From positions 36,246,815 to 36,310,814 of the forward strand of contig ML660772.1 in the NCBI GenBank assembly GCA_007570785.1: 64,000 bases of DNA. Direction: 5' to 3'. The translations under genes and the position numbers were made by a program. Of the stretch, positions 11,750 through 22,826 are shown one piece after another. This DNA comes from Antilocapra americana (taxonomy: Eukaryota; Chordata; Mammalia; Artiodactyla; Antilocapridae). A model generated the notes under the pieces. That model did not search any database. It was not told where the DNA came from and saw only the letters and a program-made list of their open reading frames with translations. Position 1 is the first letter of the stretch. Every line of letters begins with the position of its first letter.

Positions 11750-12930
11750 TCAGCTTAGTTCAGTCGCTCAGTCATGTCCGACTCTTTGTGACCCCATGAG
11801 CTGCGGCACGCCAGGCCTCCCTGTCTATCACCAACTCCCGGAGCCTACCCAAACTCATGTCCATTGAGTTGGTGATACCATCTAACCATCTCATCCTCTG
11901 TCATCACCTTCTCCTCCCACCTTTAATCTTTCCCAGCATCAGGGTCTTTTCAAAAGAGTTAGTTCTTCACATCAGGTGGCCAGACTCTGGAGTTTCAGCT
12001 TCAACATCAGTCTTTCCAATGAATATTCAGGACTGATTTCCTTTAGGATGGACTTGTTGGATCTCCTTGCAGTCCAAGGGACTCAAGAGTCTCCAGCACC
12101 ACAGTTCAAAGGCATCAATTCTTCAGTGCTCAGCTTTCTTTATAGTCCAGCTCTCACATCCATACATGACTACTGGAAAAACCACAGCCTTGACTAGACA
12201 GATTTTTGTTGGCAAAGTAATGTCTCTGCTTTTTAATAAGCTGTCTAGGTTGGTCATAACTTTTCTTCCAAGGAGCAAGCGTCTTTTCATTTCATGGCCA
12301 TAGTCACCATCTGTGGTGATTTTGAAGCCCAAAATAATAAAGTCTGTCACTGTTTCCACTGTTTCCCCATCTGTTTGCCTTAAAGTGATGGGACCAGATG
12401 CCATGATCTTAGTTTTCTGAATGTTGAGCTTTAAGCCAACTTTTTCACTCTCCTCTTTCACTTTCATCAAGAGGCTCTTTAGTTCTTTGCTTTCTGCCAT
12501 AATGGTGGTGTCATCTGAGTATCTGAGGTTATTGATATTTCTCCCAGCAATCTTGATTCCAGCATGTGCTTCATCCAGTCCAGTGTTTCTCATGATGTAC
12601 TCTGCATATAAGTTAAATAAGCAGGGTGACAATATACAGCCTTGATGTACTCCTTTCCCGATTTGGAACCAGTCTGTTGTTTCATGTCCAGTTGTAACTC
12701 TTGCTTCTTGACCTGCATACAGATTTCTCAGGAGGCAGGTCAGGTGGTCTGGTATTCCCATCTCTTTCAGAATTTTCCACAGTTTGTGGTGATTCACACA
12801 GTCAAAGGCTTTGGCATAGTTAGTAAAGCAGAAGTAGATGTTTTTCTGGAACTCTCTTGCTTTTTTGATGATTCAACAGTTATTGGCAATTTGATCTCTG
12901 GTTCCTCTGCTTTTTCTAAATCCAGCTTGA
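11750..12930 (-). mobile_element. BovB (RTE) LINE, 5'-truncated, long reverse transcriptase fragment
   Basis: The 3' end is at the left (complement begins with repeated TTCAG units at 11748-11765) and the reverse transcriptase coding part extends right to about 12930. It contains the longest repeat-derived open frame in the window (12123-12797). It is flanked on the right by the 3' part of an old L1. Confidence 0.93.
12123..12797 (-). pseudogene. BovB reverse transcriptase fragment (224 codons open)
   Basis: This is the palm-to-thumb part of an RTE-clade reverse transcriptase. It shows the HKLWKILKEMGIP motif at the start, a GVHQGCILSPCLFNLY motif (residues about 49-64) and the catalytic box as YSDD (residues about 93-96) where the active family has YADD. 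It ends with VVMYGCESWTIKKAEH. The N-terminal endonuclease and the first reverse transcriptase motifs are missing. The first Met is internal, not a true start. It encodes no complete enzyme. Confidence 0.88.
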
Positions 12931-12939
12931 CATCTGTGG

Positions 12940-13137
12940 GAGGGGTGGGTTTGACCCCTGGATTGGGAAAACCCCCAATGATATCATATGGTATTTGTCT
13001 TTCTCTTTCTGACTTACTTTGCTTAGTATGATAATCTGTGGGTCCATCCATGTAGCTGCAGATGGCATTATTTCATTCTTTTCAATGACTAAGTGCTATT
13101 CCATTACATACATAATGAAATAACATCAAATAGTTAT
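12940..13137 (-). mobile_element. 3' end piece of the old split L1
   Basis: The complement reads as the end of L1 ORF2, around the segment corresponding to GTCCATCCATGTAGCTGCAG. This is the leftmost surviving part of a long L1 that continues, with insertions, to about 24.96 kb. Confidence 0.7.
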
Positions 13138-13348
13138 GTGAAAGTGTTAGTTTCTCAGTCGTGTCCAACTCTTTGCAACCCAATGGACTATATAACCCAA
13201 TGGCTCCTCTGTCCATGCAATTCTCCAAGCAAGAATACTGGAGTTGGTGGGCATTCCCTTCTCCAAGGGATCTTCCTGACCAAGGTTTGAACCCAGGTGT
13301 CCCACATTTCAGACAGATTCTTTACCATTAGAACCACCAGGGAAGCCC
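13138..13348 (-). mobile_element. Bov-tA type SINE with perfect 10-bp target-site duplication
   Basis: AAATAGTTAT flanks the element at 13128-13137 and 13349-13358. The complement starts GGGCTTCCCTGGTGGTTC and includes the usual box B and Bov-A body. It is inserted into the old L1. Confidence 0.93.
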
Positions 13349-13358
13349 AAATAGTTAT

Positions 13359-13440
13359 ATATATATTATATTATTCCATTATATAGATCTATTCTATTAT
13401 ATATATGTGTATACACCACACACACACACACATACACATG
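13359..13440. repeat. AT-rich and (CA)n simple repeat
   Basis: TATATATA/ATTCTATT-type low complexity followed by an uninterrupted (CA)n tract around 13419-13432. Confidence 0.85.
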
Positions 13441-13445
13441 TCTGC

Positions 13446-13890
13446 TAAAAAAGATGTATAATGTGAGAGTTGCAAGTTAAGTTTTATTGGGGTCAAAATG
13501 AGGACTGCAGTTGGGAGACAGCACCTCAGAGAGTTCTGAGAAACTGCTCCAAAGAGGTCATGGGGAAAGGTCACTATAAATGATTCTGGTGAAGGGAGAG
13601 TTCACACAGTCACTTATTTTACAAAAGGTTTTCTGTTAGTCACAAGGAGTTGATGTCACCATGAAGGAATTAGGTGCTTTTCTAGATACAAGGAGAGGAT
13701 TGGGATCATGAAATCAGTTCCTGAGCATATCTATCTAAAGACCTGTTCCACCAGTTTTCCCGGAACACAAAGTGTCTCATTCTCCACCCAGAGCTCCCTT
13801 TAGGGCATGTCAAAGGTCAGTGGCTGCAGCAGCACCAGATTCTGTGTCTGTAGAGCCAGATGACAAATACCCTTGGCAAGCACCAATTTG
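13446..13890 (-). mobile_element. LTR copy (same family as the one at 15.4 kb), probably solo
   Basis: It shares long collinear similarity with 15395-15850: GAGAGTTG.AAGTTAAGTTTTA, ATGAGGACTGCAG, GAGAAACTGCTCCAAAG and GATGTCACCATGAAGGAATT. TTTTATT near its left side gives AATAAAA in complement, as at an LTR polyadenylation site. No proviral coding sequence adjoins it. It sits within the old L1. Confidence 0.68.
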
Positions 13891-13892
13891 TC

Positions 13893-13928
13893 GTTCACAC
13901 ACACCACACAACAACACACACACACCTC
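13893..13928. repeat. (CA)n-rich simple repeat
   Basis: Interrupted ACACAC/ACAACA tract between the LTR copy and the resumed L1. Confidence 0.8.
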
Positions 13929-13929
13929 C

Positions 13930-14815
13930 CACATAGGAGTTATCCATTCACCTGTTGATAGACATTTAGGTCGTTTCCATGTCTTGGCTATTGTAAATAG
14001 TGCTGCTATGAATATACAGGTGCGTCTATCTTTTTGAATTAGGGTTTATCTAGGTATATGCCCAGGAGTGGGATTGCTGGATCATATGGTGATACTGTTT
14101 TTAGTTTTTTGAGGACCCTCCATACTGTTTTCCATAATGGCACGCCAATTTACATTCCCACCAACAGCATAACATTCATACCCTCTCCAATATTTATCAT
14201 TTGTAGGCATTTTAAGGGCTTCCCTTGTAGCTCAGTTGGTAAAGAATCTGCTTACAATGCAGGAGTCCCAGGTTCGATTCCTGGGTTGGGAAGATCCTGC
14301 GGAGAAGGAAATGGCAACCCACTCCAGTATTCTTGCCTGGAGAATCCCATGGACTGTAACCTGCCAGGCTCTCTGTTCATGGTGTTGCGTGAGTTGGATA
14401 GGACTTAGTGACAAAACCACCACCACCACCAGACATTTTAATGATGGTCGTTCCAACCAGTGTGAGATGGTACATCATTTTTGTTTTGATTTGCATTTCT
14501 CTAATAATTAGTGATGATGAGCATCTTTTCATGTGCCTGTTGGTCATCTATATGTCTTTGGAGAAATGTCTACTTAGATCTTCTGCTCATTCTTCAATTG
14601 ACTTGTTTGAGATTATTAGTTATTGAGTTTTATGAGTTGTGTATTAAATTCTTATTGGTCATATCATTTGCAAATATTTTCTCCTAGTAGGTAGATGGTC
14701 TTTTCGTTTTGTTCATGGTTTCCTTTGCTGTGCAAAAGCATATGTTAGACTAGGTCCCATTTGTTTGCTTTTGCTTTTATCTCTATTACCTTGGGAGACT
14801 AATCTAGGAAATACT
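13930..14815 (-). mobile_element. Old L1 ORF2 segment, interrupted by a SINE
   Basis: The complement encodes L1 ORF2 C-terminal sequence (GTGGGATTGCTGGATCATATG at 14069 is the antisense of a typical L1 stretch). A SINE interrupts it at 14216-14432. It stops at about 14815, where a BovB begins, and resumes at about 18713 with roughly 150-200 bases of expected L1 sequence lost. Confidence 0.85.
14216..14432 (+). mobile_element. Bov-tA type SINE with (CCA)n tail
   Basis: The head is GGGCTTCCCTTGTAGCTCAG, box B is GGTTCGATTCC at 14271, and the tail is ACCACCACCACC. Near-identical GGCATTTTAA / GACATTTTAA sequences flank it, so it is inserted in the L1. Confidence 0.92.
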
Positions 14816-14817
14816 TG

Positions 14818-15328
14818 TTTTGTTGTTGTTCAGTCTCTAAGCTGTGTCTGACTCTTTGTGATCCCATGGACTGCAGCATGCCAGCCTTCCCTATCCTTCA
14901 CTATCTCCCGGAGGTTGCTCAGATTCATGTCCATTGAGTTGGTGATGCTATCTAACTATCTCATCTCTGCTGCTCCCCTTCCTTTTGCTTTCAGTGTTTC
15001 CTAGCATCAGGGTCTTTTCCAGTGAGTCGGCTCTTCATATCAGGTGGCCAAAGTATTGGAGCCTCAGCCTCAGTCCTTCCAGTGAATATTCAGGGTTGAT
15101 TTCCTTTAGGATTGATTTCCAAAGGATTGATATCTTTGCAGTCCAAGGGATTCTCAAGAGTCTTCTCCAGCACTGCAGTTCAAAGGCATCAATTCTTTAG
15201 TGCTCAGCCTTCTTTATGGTCCAGCTCTAACATCCATACATAACTACTAGAAAAATCATAGCTTTGACTAGGCAGACCTTTGTCAGCAAAGTAATGTGTT
15301 TGCTTTTTAATATGCTGTCTAGGTTTTG
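14818..15328 (-). mobile_element. BovB 3' part, left of an LTR insertion
   Basis: In complement this is the BovB 3' end and the end of its coding region, stopping at GCTGTCTAGGTTT. The next BovB base is found 1.49 kb later at about 16817, so a later insertion split this copy. Confidence 0.88.
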
Positions 15329-15329
15329 T

Positions 15330-16816
15330 TACTGAATTGCAAGTCCATGTGCCTGACATACAGTGAGGCCCATCAATATGTCGACTAAATAAGATATATA
15401 ACTTGAGAGTTGGGAGTTAAGTTTTACCTGGGGGAAAATGAGGACTGCAGCCCGGGAGGCAGCATCTCAGACAGCTCTGAGAAACTGCTCCAAAGTGGCA
15501 GTGGGACAAGGTCAATATATAAGGTTTTGGTGAAGGGGGAGTTCAATACCATGAAGCACTGGATTTACCAAAGTTTCTTTGTTAGTCATGAGGATCTGAT
15601 GTCACCATGAAGGAATTTAGTGCCTCTCTATACGTGAGGAGATACAAGGATGGAGATCATAAAATCTGTTCCTGAAAACACCCAACTATCTAAAGACCTG
15701 TCCCACCAGATTCCCTGGGGCACAGACCGCCTCACTCCACCCTGACCTCCCTCAGGTTGAAGGTCAATATAGCAGCACTGGTTTTAATCTCCTTAGAGGC
15801 AGGTAGCAAATGCCTTTGTTGCAGTCATTGTCAGTGCTCTTGCTAAGTGCCAATTTGTAGCTGACAGATACTAAAACAGAGTTTGGAACGAAAAGTTCAT
15901 TACGATTCATACAAGGAGAAGGGTGGCTCACACCCTAAGAACCCCAAAGTTACTGAAAGCTTTCAGCAAGCCATTTTAAAAGCAAAATGTGTGGGAGGGG
16001 CATGGCTAGTTGTTGCTACCTTCTTGGTGTCAGATCCTTTGATCTTGAGGTCTGGTCATGGTCAGGTAACAACGTTCCTGTGAATCTATACAAAACCAAT
16101 GTTCTTCTCTCTCTTGACAAGAAAGGGCATGGCTCCAATGCACAACTTTTACCCTCCAAGATCTCAGTCCTGGCTAAGAGGAGGGAAAGCTCAGTTGGCA
16201 GCTCCTTCAGGACCAAGTTTCCACACTCTGCCCAGATGATACCTCTGAGGGAGCCAGGCACCCAACCCAACTGGCCCTCAATCTCCTCAGGATGCCCAAA
16301 TGGGGAGACCAGGTCTCACAGACTGAGATCAAGGCACATGGCCACTGCTGTTAAGTCGCAGAGACAGGGATGGGGGAGAGGTTCACTGCTCCTCAAGGCT
16401 AGTGGAGGGCCTTAGTGAGGGCCCTGGAGCCCTGCAGGATGTAGTCTCCAGTTGGTTCCCTGGGGCCTCCAGCACTGACCCGAGCCTGGGTGAGCAGAAG
16501 GGCCTTCAGGAGGAGGCCTGAATTTGCTTCTTACCTCCCTCTCTACCTGATGACCACCACACCACTAACCATTGGCTGAATGCTTCTCTAAATGCCCCTC
16601 ATTGACAGTTCCTTGTGGGGAGGGCCCACTGTGGCACTGACCAGTAAGTGAGCCGGACAGTTAATGGTTGCTCGTTGACAGTTGGTTGCTTGTAGGCAGG
16701 ACCCACTGAGGCAGCAACCTATGGCTGAGCAAGACCTGTTGCCTGGTAACAGGGTGGGGAGTAATCAGGCACAGCAATGGGTTGCCTGCTAAGGGCTGTG
16801 CTCATCCTGCTCTGTT
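15330..16816 (-). mobile_element. LTR-containing insertion nested in BovB
   Basis: This 1.49-kb block splits a BovB copy cleanly. Its left part (15395-15850) is collinear with the LTR at 13446-13890. The right part (15870-16810) is GC-richer and has no retroviral coding motif, so it may be the rest of a long solo LTR or a second element. A TGTTA is found at each edge, but a standard TG...CA terminus with a target duplication could not be fixed. Open frames 15883-16415 in it carry no protein family signature. Confidence 0.6.
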
Positions 16817-18712
16817 AGTTTGTCATAGCTTTCCTTCTAAGGAGCAAATGTCTTTTAATTTCATGGCTGCAGTCATCGTCCACAGTGATTTTGGAGCCCA
16901 AGAAAATAAAATCTGTCACTGCTTCCACTTTTTCCCCATCTGTTTGCTATGAAGGGGTGCGATTGGATGTCATGATCTTAGTCTTTTCAGTGTTGAGTTT
17001 TAAGCCAGCTTTTAGTGTCCTCTCTCATCCTCCTCAAAAGGCTCTTTAGTTCCTCCTCACTTTCTGCCGTTAGAGTAGTATCATCTGCATATATCTGAGG
17101 TTGTTGATATTTCTCCCAGTTATCTTGATTCCAGCTGCGATTCATCCAGCCTGGCATTTCTCATGATGTACTCTGCACATAAGTTAAATAAGCAGGGTGA
17201 CAATATACAGCTTTGTCATACTCCCTTCCCAATTTTGAACTGGTCCATTGTTACATGTAAGCCTCTAACTGTTGCTTCTTGACTCACATACAGGTTTATC
17301 AGGAGGCAGGTAAGGCGGTTTGGTATTCCCATCTCTTGAAGAATTTTTCACAGTTTGTTGTGATACACACACAGTGAAAGGTTTCAGTGTAGTCATTGAA
17401 GCAGAAGTAGATGTTTTTCTGTAATTCCTTTGATTTCTCTGTGGTTCAACAAATGTTGCCAATTCAATTTCTGGTTCCTCTGCCTTTTCTAAACCCAGTT
17501 TGTGCCTTTGAAAGTTCTTGGTACATGGACTACTGAAGCTAGCTTGAAAGATTTTGAGCATAATCTTACTAGTATGTGAAATTATCCCAGTTGTATGGTA
17601 GCTTGAACATTCTTTGGCCCTGCCTTTCTTTGGGATTGGAATGTTAACTGACCTTTTCCAATCTGTGGCCACTGCTGAATTTTCCAAATTTGCTGACATA
17701 TTGAGTACAGCACTTCAACAGCATCATCTTTTAGGATTTGAAATAGCTCAGCTAGAATTCCATTACCTCTGTTAGCCTTGTTTGTCATAATTCTTCTTAA
17801 GACCCACTTGTTTTCAAACTTTGGGATGTCAGGCTGTATGTGAGTGACCACAGAATTGTGGTTATCTGGGTCATTAAAACCTTTTTTTGTGTGTAGTTCT
17901 TCTGTGTATTCTTGCCACCTCTTCTTAATATCTTATGCTTCTGTTAGGTCCATACTGTTTCTGTCTTTTATTATGCCCATCTTTGTATGAAATTTTCCTT
18001 TGGTATCTCCAGTTTTCTTGAAGATATCTCTCTTTCCCATTCTGTTGTTTTCCTCTGCTTCTTTGCACTGTCCACTTAAGAAGTCCTTCTTATCACTCCT
18101 TGCTATTCTCTGGAACTCTGCATTCAGTTGGGTATATTATATCTTTCCCTTTCTCCCTCTCCCCAATCACCTTGCCTTCTTGCATTTCTTTTTCTTTGGG
18201 GTGGTTTTCATCACTACCTCCTATACAATGTTATGAACTTCTGTCCATAGTTCTTTAGTTCTTTCTGATAGTTCTTTCTGTCCATAGTTCCACTCTGTCT
18301 ACCAGATCTAACCCCTTGAATCTGTTCATCACCTCCCCTGTATACTCATAAGAGATTTGCATACCTGAATGGACTAGTGGCTTCCCTTACTTTCCACCCT
18401 TTAAGTCTGAATTTTGCAAGTAAGGAGCTCATGTTCTGAGCCACAGTCAGCTCCAGGTCTTGTTTTTGCTGACTGTATAGAGCTTTGCCATCTTCGACTG
18501 CAAAGAATATAATCAGTCTGATTTCTCTATTGACCATTTGGTGATGTCCATGTGTAGAGTTGTCTCTTGTGTTCTTAGAAAAGGGAGTTTGCTATGACGA
18601 GTATGTTCTCTTGACAAAACTCTGTTAGCCTTTGCCCTGCTTCATTTTGTAGCCCAAGGCCAAAGTTGCCTGTTACTCCAGGTATCTCTTGGCATTCCTA
18701 GCATCACTTGCT
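16817..18712 (-). mobile_element. BovB coding region, right of the LTR insertion (reverse transcriptase and endonuclease)
   Basis: It resumes BovB at GTTTGTCATAGCTTTCC and runs through the reverse transcriptase into the apurinic-type endonuclease region (complement matches the copy at 28.7-29.6 kb). Many frame breaks. Together with 14818-15328 this gives about 2.4 kb of BovB. The 5' end is truncated where L1 resumes. Confidence 0.9.
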
Positions 18713-19698
18713 ATAAAGACTGTCTTTTTTCTTGTGTGTATTCTCCCCTCCTTTATTAAAGATTAATCATCCATAGGTGTGTGGGTTTATTTCTGAGCCC
18801 TCTGTTCTTTTCCGTTGGTGCATATGCCTGTTTCTGTGCCAATACCACGATATTTTTGATTACTGTTGCTTTGTAGTGTTGTCTGACGTCTAGGAGGGTT
18901 ATGCCTCCTGCTTTGTTCTTTCTCCTCAGGGTTGCTTCGGCAGTTATGAGTCTTTTACTGTTCTATATAAATTTTAGGATTATTTGTTCTAGTGAAAAGT
19001 ATCACAGATAATTTGATAGGGATCACATTAAATCTGTAGATTGCTCTGGGTAGTGTGATTATTTCACCAATATTAATTCTTCTAATACAAGAGTATTGGT
19101 TATCTTTCCATTTCTATGAATCATCTTCAATTTTCTTTATTAATGTTTTAAGTTCTTAGCATATATATCTTTCACCTTCTTGATGAAGGAGTTTATTTCT
19201 TCAAGTTTATTTCTAAGTATTTAATTTGGAAGGTGTGATTTTTTAAAAAATCCTTTTTAAAATTTTAATTGGCAGATAATTGCTTTACAATTTTGTGTAA
19301 GACAGGGTGTGCTTTTTTTTTTTAAAGGATTGCTTCTTTACATTCCCCTTTTGTTATCTCATTGTTAATAAAGAGATGCAACCAATTTCTGTATGTTTAT
19401 CTTGGATCCTGCTACCTTGCTGAATTCATTTGTTAGTTTTAGTAGATTTTGTGTGAAGTCTTTACTGTGTTCTATATATAATATCATATTGTCTACATAG
19501 AATGACAATTTTACCTTTTCCATACCTGTTTGAATATTTTTTATTTCTTTTTCTCATCTGATTGCTATGTCTAAGACTTTCAATACTATGTTGATGAGAG
19601 GTAGTGAGAACAGGCATCCTTCTCTTGTTCCAGATTTTTTGGGGAAGGTTTTCAGCTTTTCATGTTAAATATTTTATGAATGTATGTTTGTCATAGAT

Positions 19699-19894
19699 TT
19701 GGTTTCACTGGTGGCTCAGCTGGTAAAGAACCTGCCTGCAGTATGGGAGACCTGTGTTCAGCCCCTGCGTTGGGAAGATCCCCTGGAGAAGGAAATGGCT
19801 ACCCACCCCAGTATTCTGGCCTGGAGAGTTTCATGGACTGTATAGTCCATAGAGTTGCGAAGAATTGGACATGACTGAGTGACTTTCGCTTCAC
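19699..19894 (+). mobile_element. Bov-tA type SINE inside L1
   Basis: The head is TGGTTTCACTGGTGGCTCAG, followed by the Bov-A body. TTTGTCATAGAT (19687-19698) and TTTGTCATCGAT (19895-19906) are the flanking duplications, with one mismatch. Confidence 0.92.
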
Positions 19895-21067
19895 TTTGTC
19901 ATCGATAGCTTTTATTATGTTGAGATATGTTCCCTTCCTTTGGAAAGAGTTTTTATCGTGAATGGATGTTGAATTTTACTGAATGTTTTCTGATTCTGTT
20001 GAGATGATTGTGTAAAAAGTTTTGTCTTTTCTTTTGTTGATGTGGTGTAGCACATTGACTAATCTGCATATGTTGAACCATCCTTGTGAACTTGGGATGA
20101 GTCTCACTTGGTTGTGGCATACAATCTTTTTTATGTGTTGTTGGATTTGAGTTTGCTGATATTTTGTTGAGAATTTTTAAATCTGTATTCATCAAAGATA
20201 TTGGTCTCTAATTTTATTTTTTTGGTAATATCCTTGTTTGGTTTCGGTATTGGGGTGATGGTGGCTCCATAGGATGTCTTTGACAGTATTCTTTCCTCTT
20301 CAGCCTTTTGAAAAAATTTGAGAAGGATAGCTATAAGTTCTTTGTTGTATGAATGATAGAGTTCACCTGTGAAGCTATCAGGCCCTGGACTTTTGTTTGT
20401 AGGCAGTTTTTTTTCTTTTTTTAATTATAGATTCTGTTTCTTCTAGTGATTGTTCTTTTCAAGTTATTTAGTTATTCTTGATTCAGTTTAGGTGGGCTGT
20501 ATGTTTCTAGAAAATGGTCCATTTCTTCTAGGTTGAATATCTGTTGGCAAATAATTGTTCATAGTATTCTATAATAGTTTTTGTATTTCTAGTGTATCTT
20601 GTGATTTTTCCTCTTTCATTTAATATTTTGTTTAATTGGGACTTTTTACTTCTTGGTGAGCTTGGCCAGAGGTTTGTCAGTTTTGTCTACCCTTTCAAAG
20701 AACCAGCTCTTGGTTTTATTTTTTCCTATTGTTTTTAATCTTTATTTTATTTATTTCCTCTCTGATCTTTATTATCTCCTTCCTTCTGCTGACTTAAGAT
20801 TTTCTTTGTTCTTCCTTTTCTAATTCTTTTAGGTGGTGGGTTAAGTTGTTTATTTGAGATTTTTCATGTTTTTTTTTTTTTTAAAGAAAGGATTGTATCA
20901 CTATGAACTTCTCTCTAAGAGCTGTTTTTGCTGCATCCCATAGATCTTTTATGATTGTATTTTCATTGTCATTTACCTCAAGATGTGTTAAAGTTTCTTC
21001 TTTGATTTTGTCATTGACTCACTGATTTTTTAGTAATATGTTGTTTAGTCTCCATATAATTTTTTTC

Positions 21068-21138
21068 TCATATTTTAAAATTTATTTATTTTAATTGGAG
21101 GCTAATGACTTTACAATATTGTAGTGGTTTTTTGCCAT
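21068..21138 (-). mobile_element. Short ruminant L1 3' tail fragment
   Basis: TTTTAATTGGAGGCTAATGA and TTTACAATATTGTAGTGG are the antisense of the ruminant L1 3' tail. It ends directly at the start of a SINE, so the two may have been inserted as one unit. Confidence 0.7.
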
Positions 21139-21271
21139 GCTGCTGCTGCTGCTAAGTCGCTTCAGTCATGTCTGACTCTGTGCAACCCCATAGATAGCAG
21201 CCCACCAGGCTCCCCCGTCCCTGGGATTCTCCAGGTAAGAATACTGGAGTGGGTTGCCATTTCCTTCTCCA
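21139..21271 (-). mobile_element. Bov-A SINE monomer with (GCT)n end
   Basis: Starts with (TGC)n, then TAAGTCGCTTCAGTCATGTC, and ends TTGCCATTTCCTTCTCC. This is the Bov-A monomer in complement, without a tRNA-type head. Confidence 0.88.
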
Positions 21272-22662
21272 TCTCATTTCTTTTTCTAGTTTTATGCTAT
21301 TGTGGTTGGAAAAGATGTTTGAAATAATTTCCCTACTCTTACAATTTTTGAGGCTTGTTCTGTGCCCTGGTATGTGCACTTGAAAGGAAAGTATGTTCTA
21401 CTTCTCTTGGATGTAATGTCTTGAAAATATCAATTAAGTATAACTGTTCTATTATATCATTTAGGATCTCTGTTGCTTTATTGATTTTCTGTCTCGAAGA
21501 TCTGTCCATTGATGTAAGTGGGGTTTTAAAGTCTCTTACTATTAATTTATACCTGTCAATTTCTCCCTTTATGTCATTTAGTATTTGTTGTATGTATTTG
21601 GGTGTTCCTGTGTGGGGTGTAATTATGTTGACGAGTGTAGTATCCTTTCCTTGTATTGATCCTTTTTTTGTTATGTAGTGCCCTTATCTTTCGTTATAGC
21701 CTTTGTTGTAAACTTTATTTTGTTTGATATGAGTATTGCAACCCCCACTTTCTTATTTGTTTGCATGAAATATCTTTTCCCACCCTTTCACTTTCCATCA
21801 ACATGTGTCCTTTGCCCTAAAGTGGGTCTCTTCTAAGCAGTGTATTAGACCCTCTTGCTTTTTTTCTTTTTTAAATTCAGTCTGCTATTCAGTGTTTTTG
21901 GATTGGAGCATTTGGTTCATTGACATTTAAGGTAATTATTGATACAGATGTATTTACTGTCATTTTAAACCTTGTTTCTCTGTTGATTTTATATTTCTTC
22001 TTTTGTCCTTTTCTTCTTCCTTTTTAAATTTGATTTTTTTGTATTATGTTTATGTTCTTTTTGTTTTATATGAATATGCTGTATGTTTTTGATTTGTGAT
22101 TACCCTCTTTTTCAGGTATATTTACCCCTTCCTATATCTACTTGCCTTATGCTGGTAGTCATATAGACTCAAACACATTGTAGAAAAAAAATCTACATTT
22201 GCTTATTCTCCTCTCCCCTTCATTTTCTTATTTTGATATCCTCTTTTACATCTTCATGTTCATCTTGTTGCTGCCCATTGTGGTTATCATTGCTTTCATT
22301 TCTGTGTACTGGCTTATTTAAGTGATTTAGTTTCCAACTTTGTTTTGCTTTTTTCTATATAGATTCTTACTTCTTTTCTGTTTAGGGAAGACCTTTCAGT
22401 ATTTCCTATAGGATAGGTTTGGTATTACTTTGTTCTTTTAGTTTCTGAATTTCTAAGAAATTCTTTCTCTTTCTCTATTCTAAATAATATCTTGCTGGTT
22501 AGAATATCCTAGTTTGCAGATTTTCCCCTGTCAGGACATTGAATACATCTTACTACTCCCTTCTGGTCTGCAACCATTTCTGTAGATAAATCAGCTTATA
22601 GCCGTATAGGATTGCCTTGTAATTAAACCCTTTTTCTCTTACTGCCTTTAGAATCCTCTCTT

Positions 22663-22826
22663 TTTAAAAATTTATTTATTTTTCTTATTTTTTTATTGGA
22701 GTACAATGGCTGTACAATATTAAGTTGGTCTCTGCCATACATCAACATGAATCAGCCACAGGTATACATATGTCCCCTCTCTCTTGAACCTCCTTCTACC
22801 TCCTGGCCCATCCCAACCCTCTAGGT
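22663..22826 (-). mobile_element. 5'-truncated ruminant L1 3' tail with target-site duplication
   Basis: This 164-bp antisense L1 tail (poly-T at left, then the segment with ATTGGAGTACAATGG) is flanked by TAGAATCCTCTCTT (22649-22662) and TAGAATCTTCTCTT (22827-22840). A young L1 tail inserted into an old L1. Confidence 0.85.

Noticed and set aside
14271..14281. tRNA gene, suggested by GGTTCGATTCC box B motifs in many places
   Set aside because: All occurrences lie in tRNA-derived SINE heads without a full cloverleaf.
15883..16415. Open frames of 66-142 codons between LTR and BovB
   Set aside because: No retroviral or host protein motif; they lie within the LTR-containing insertion.
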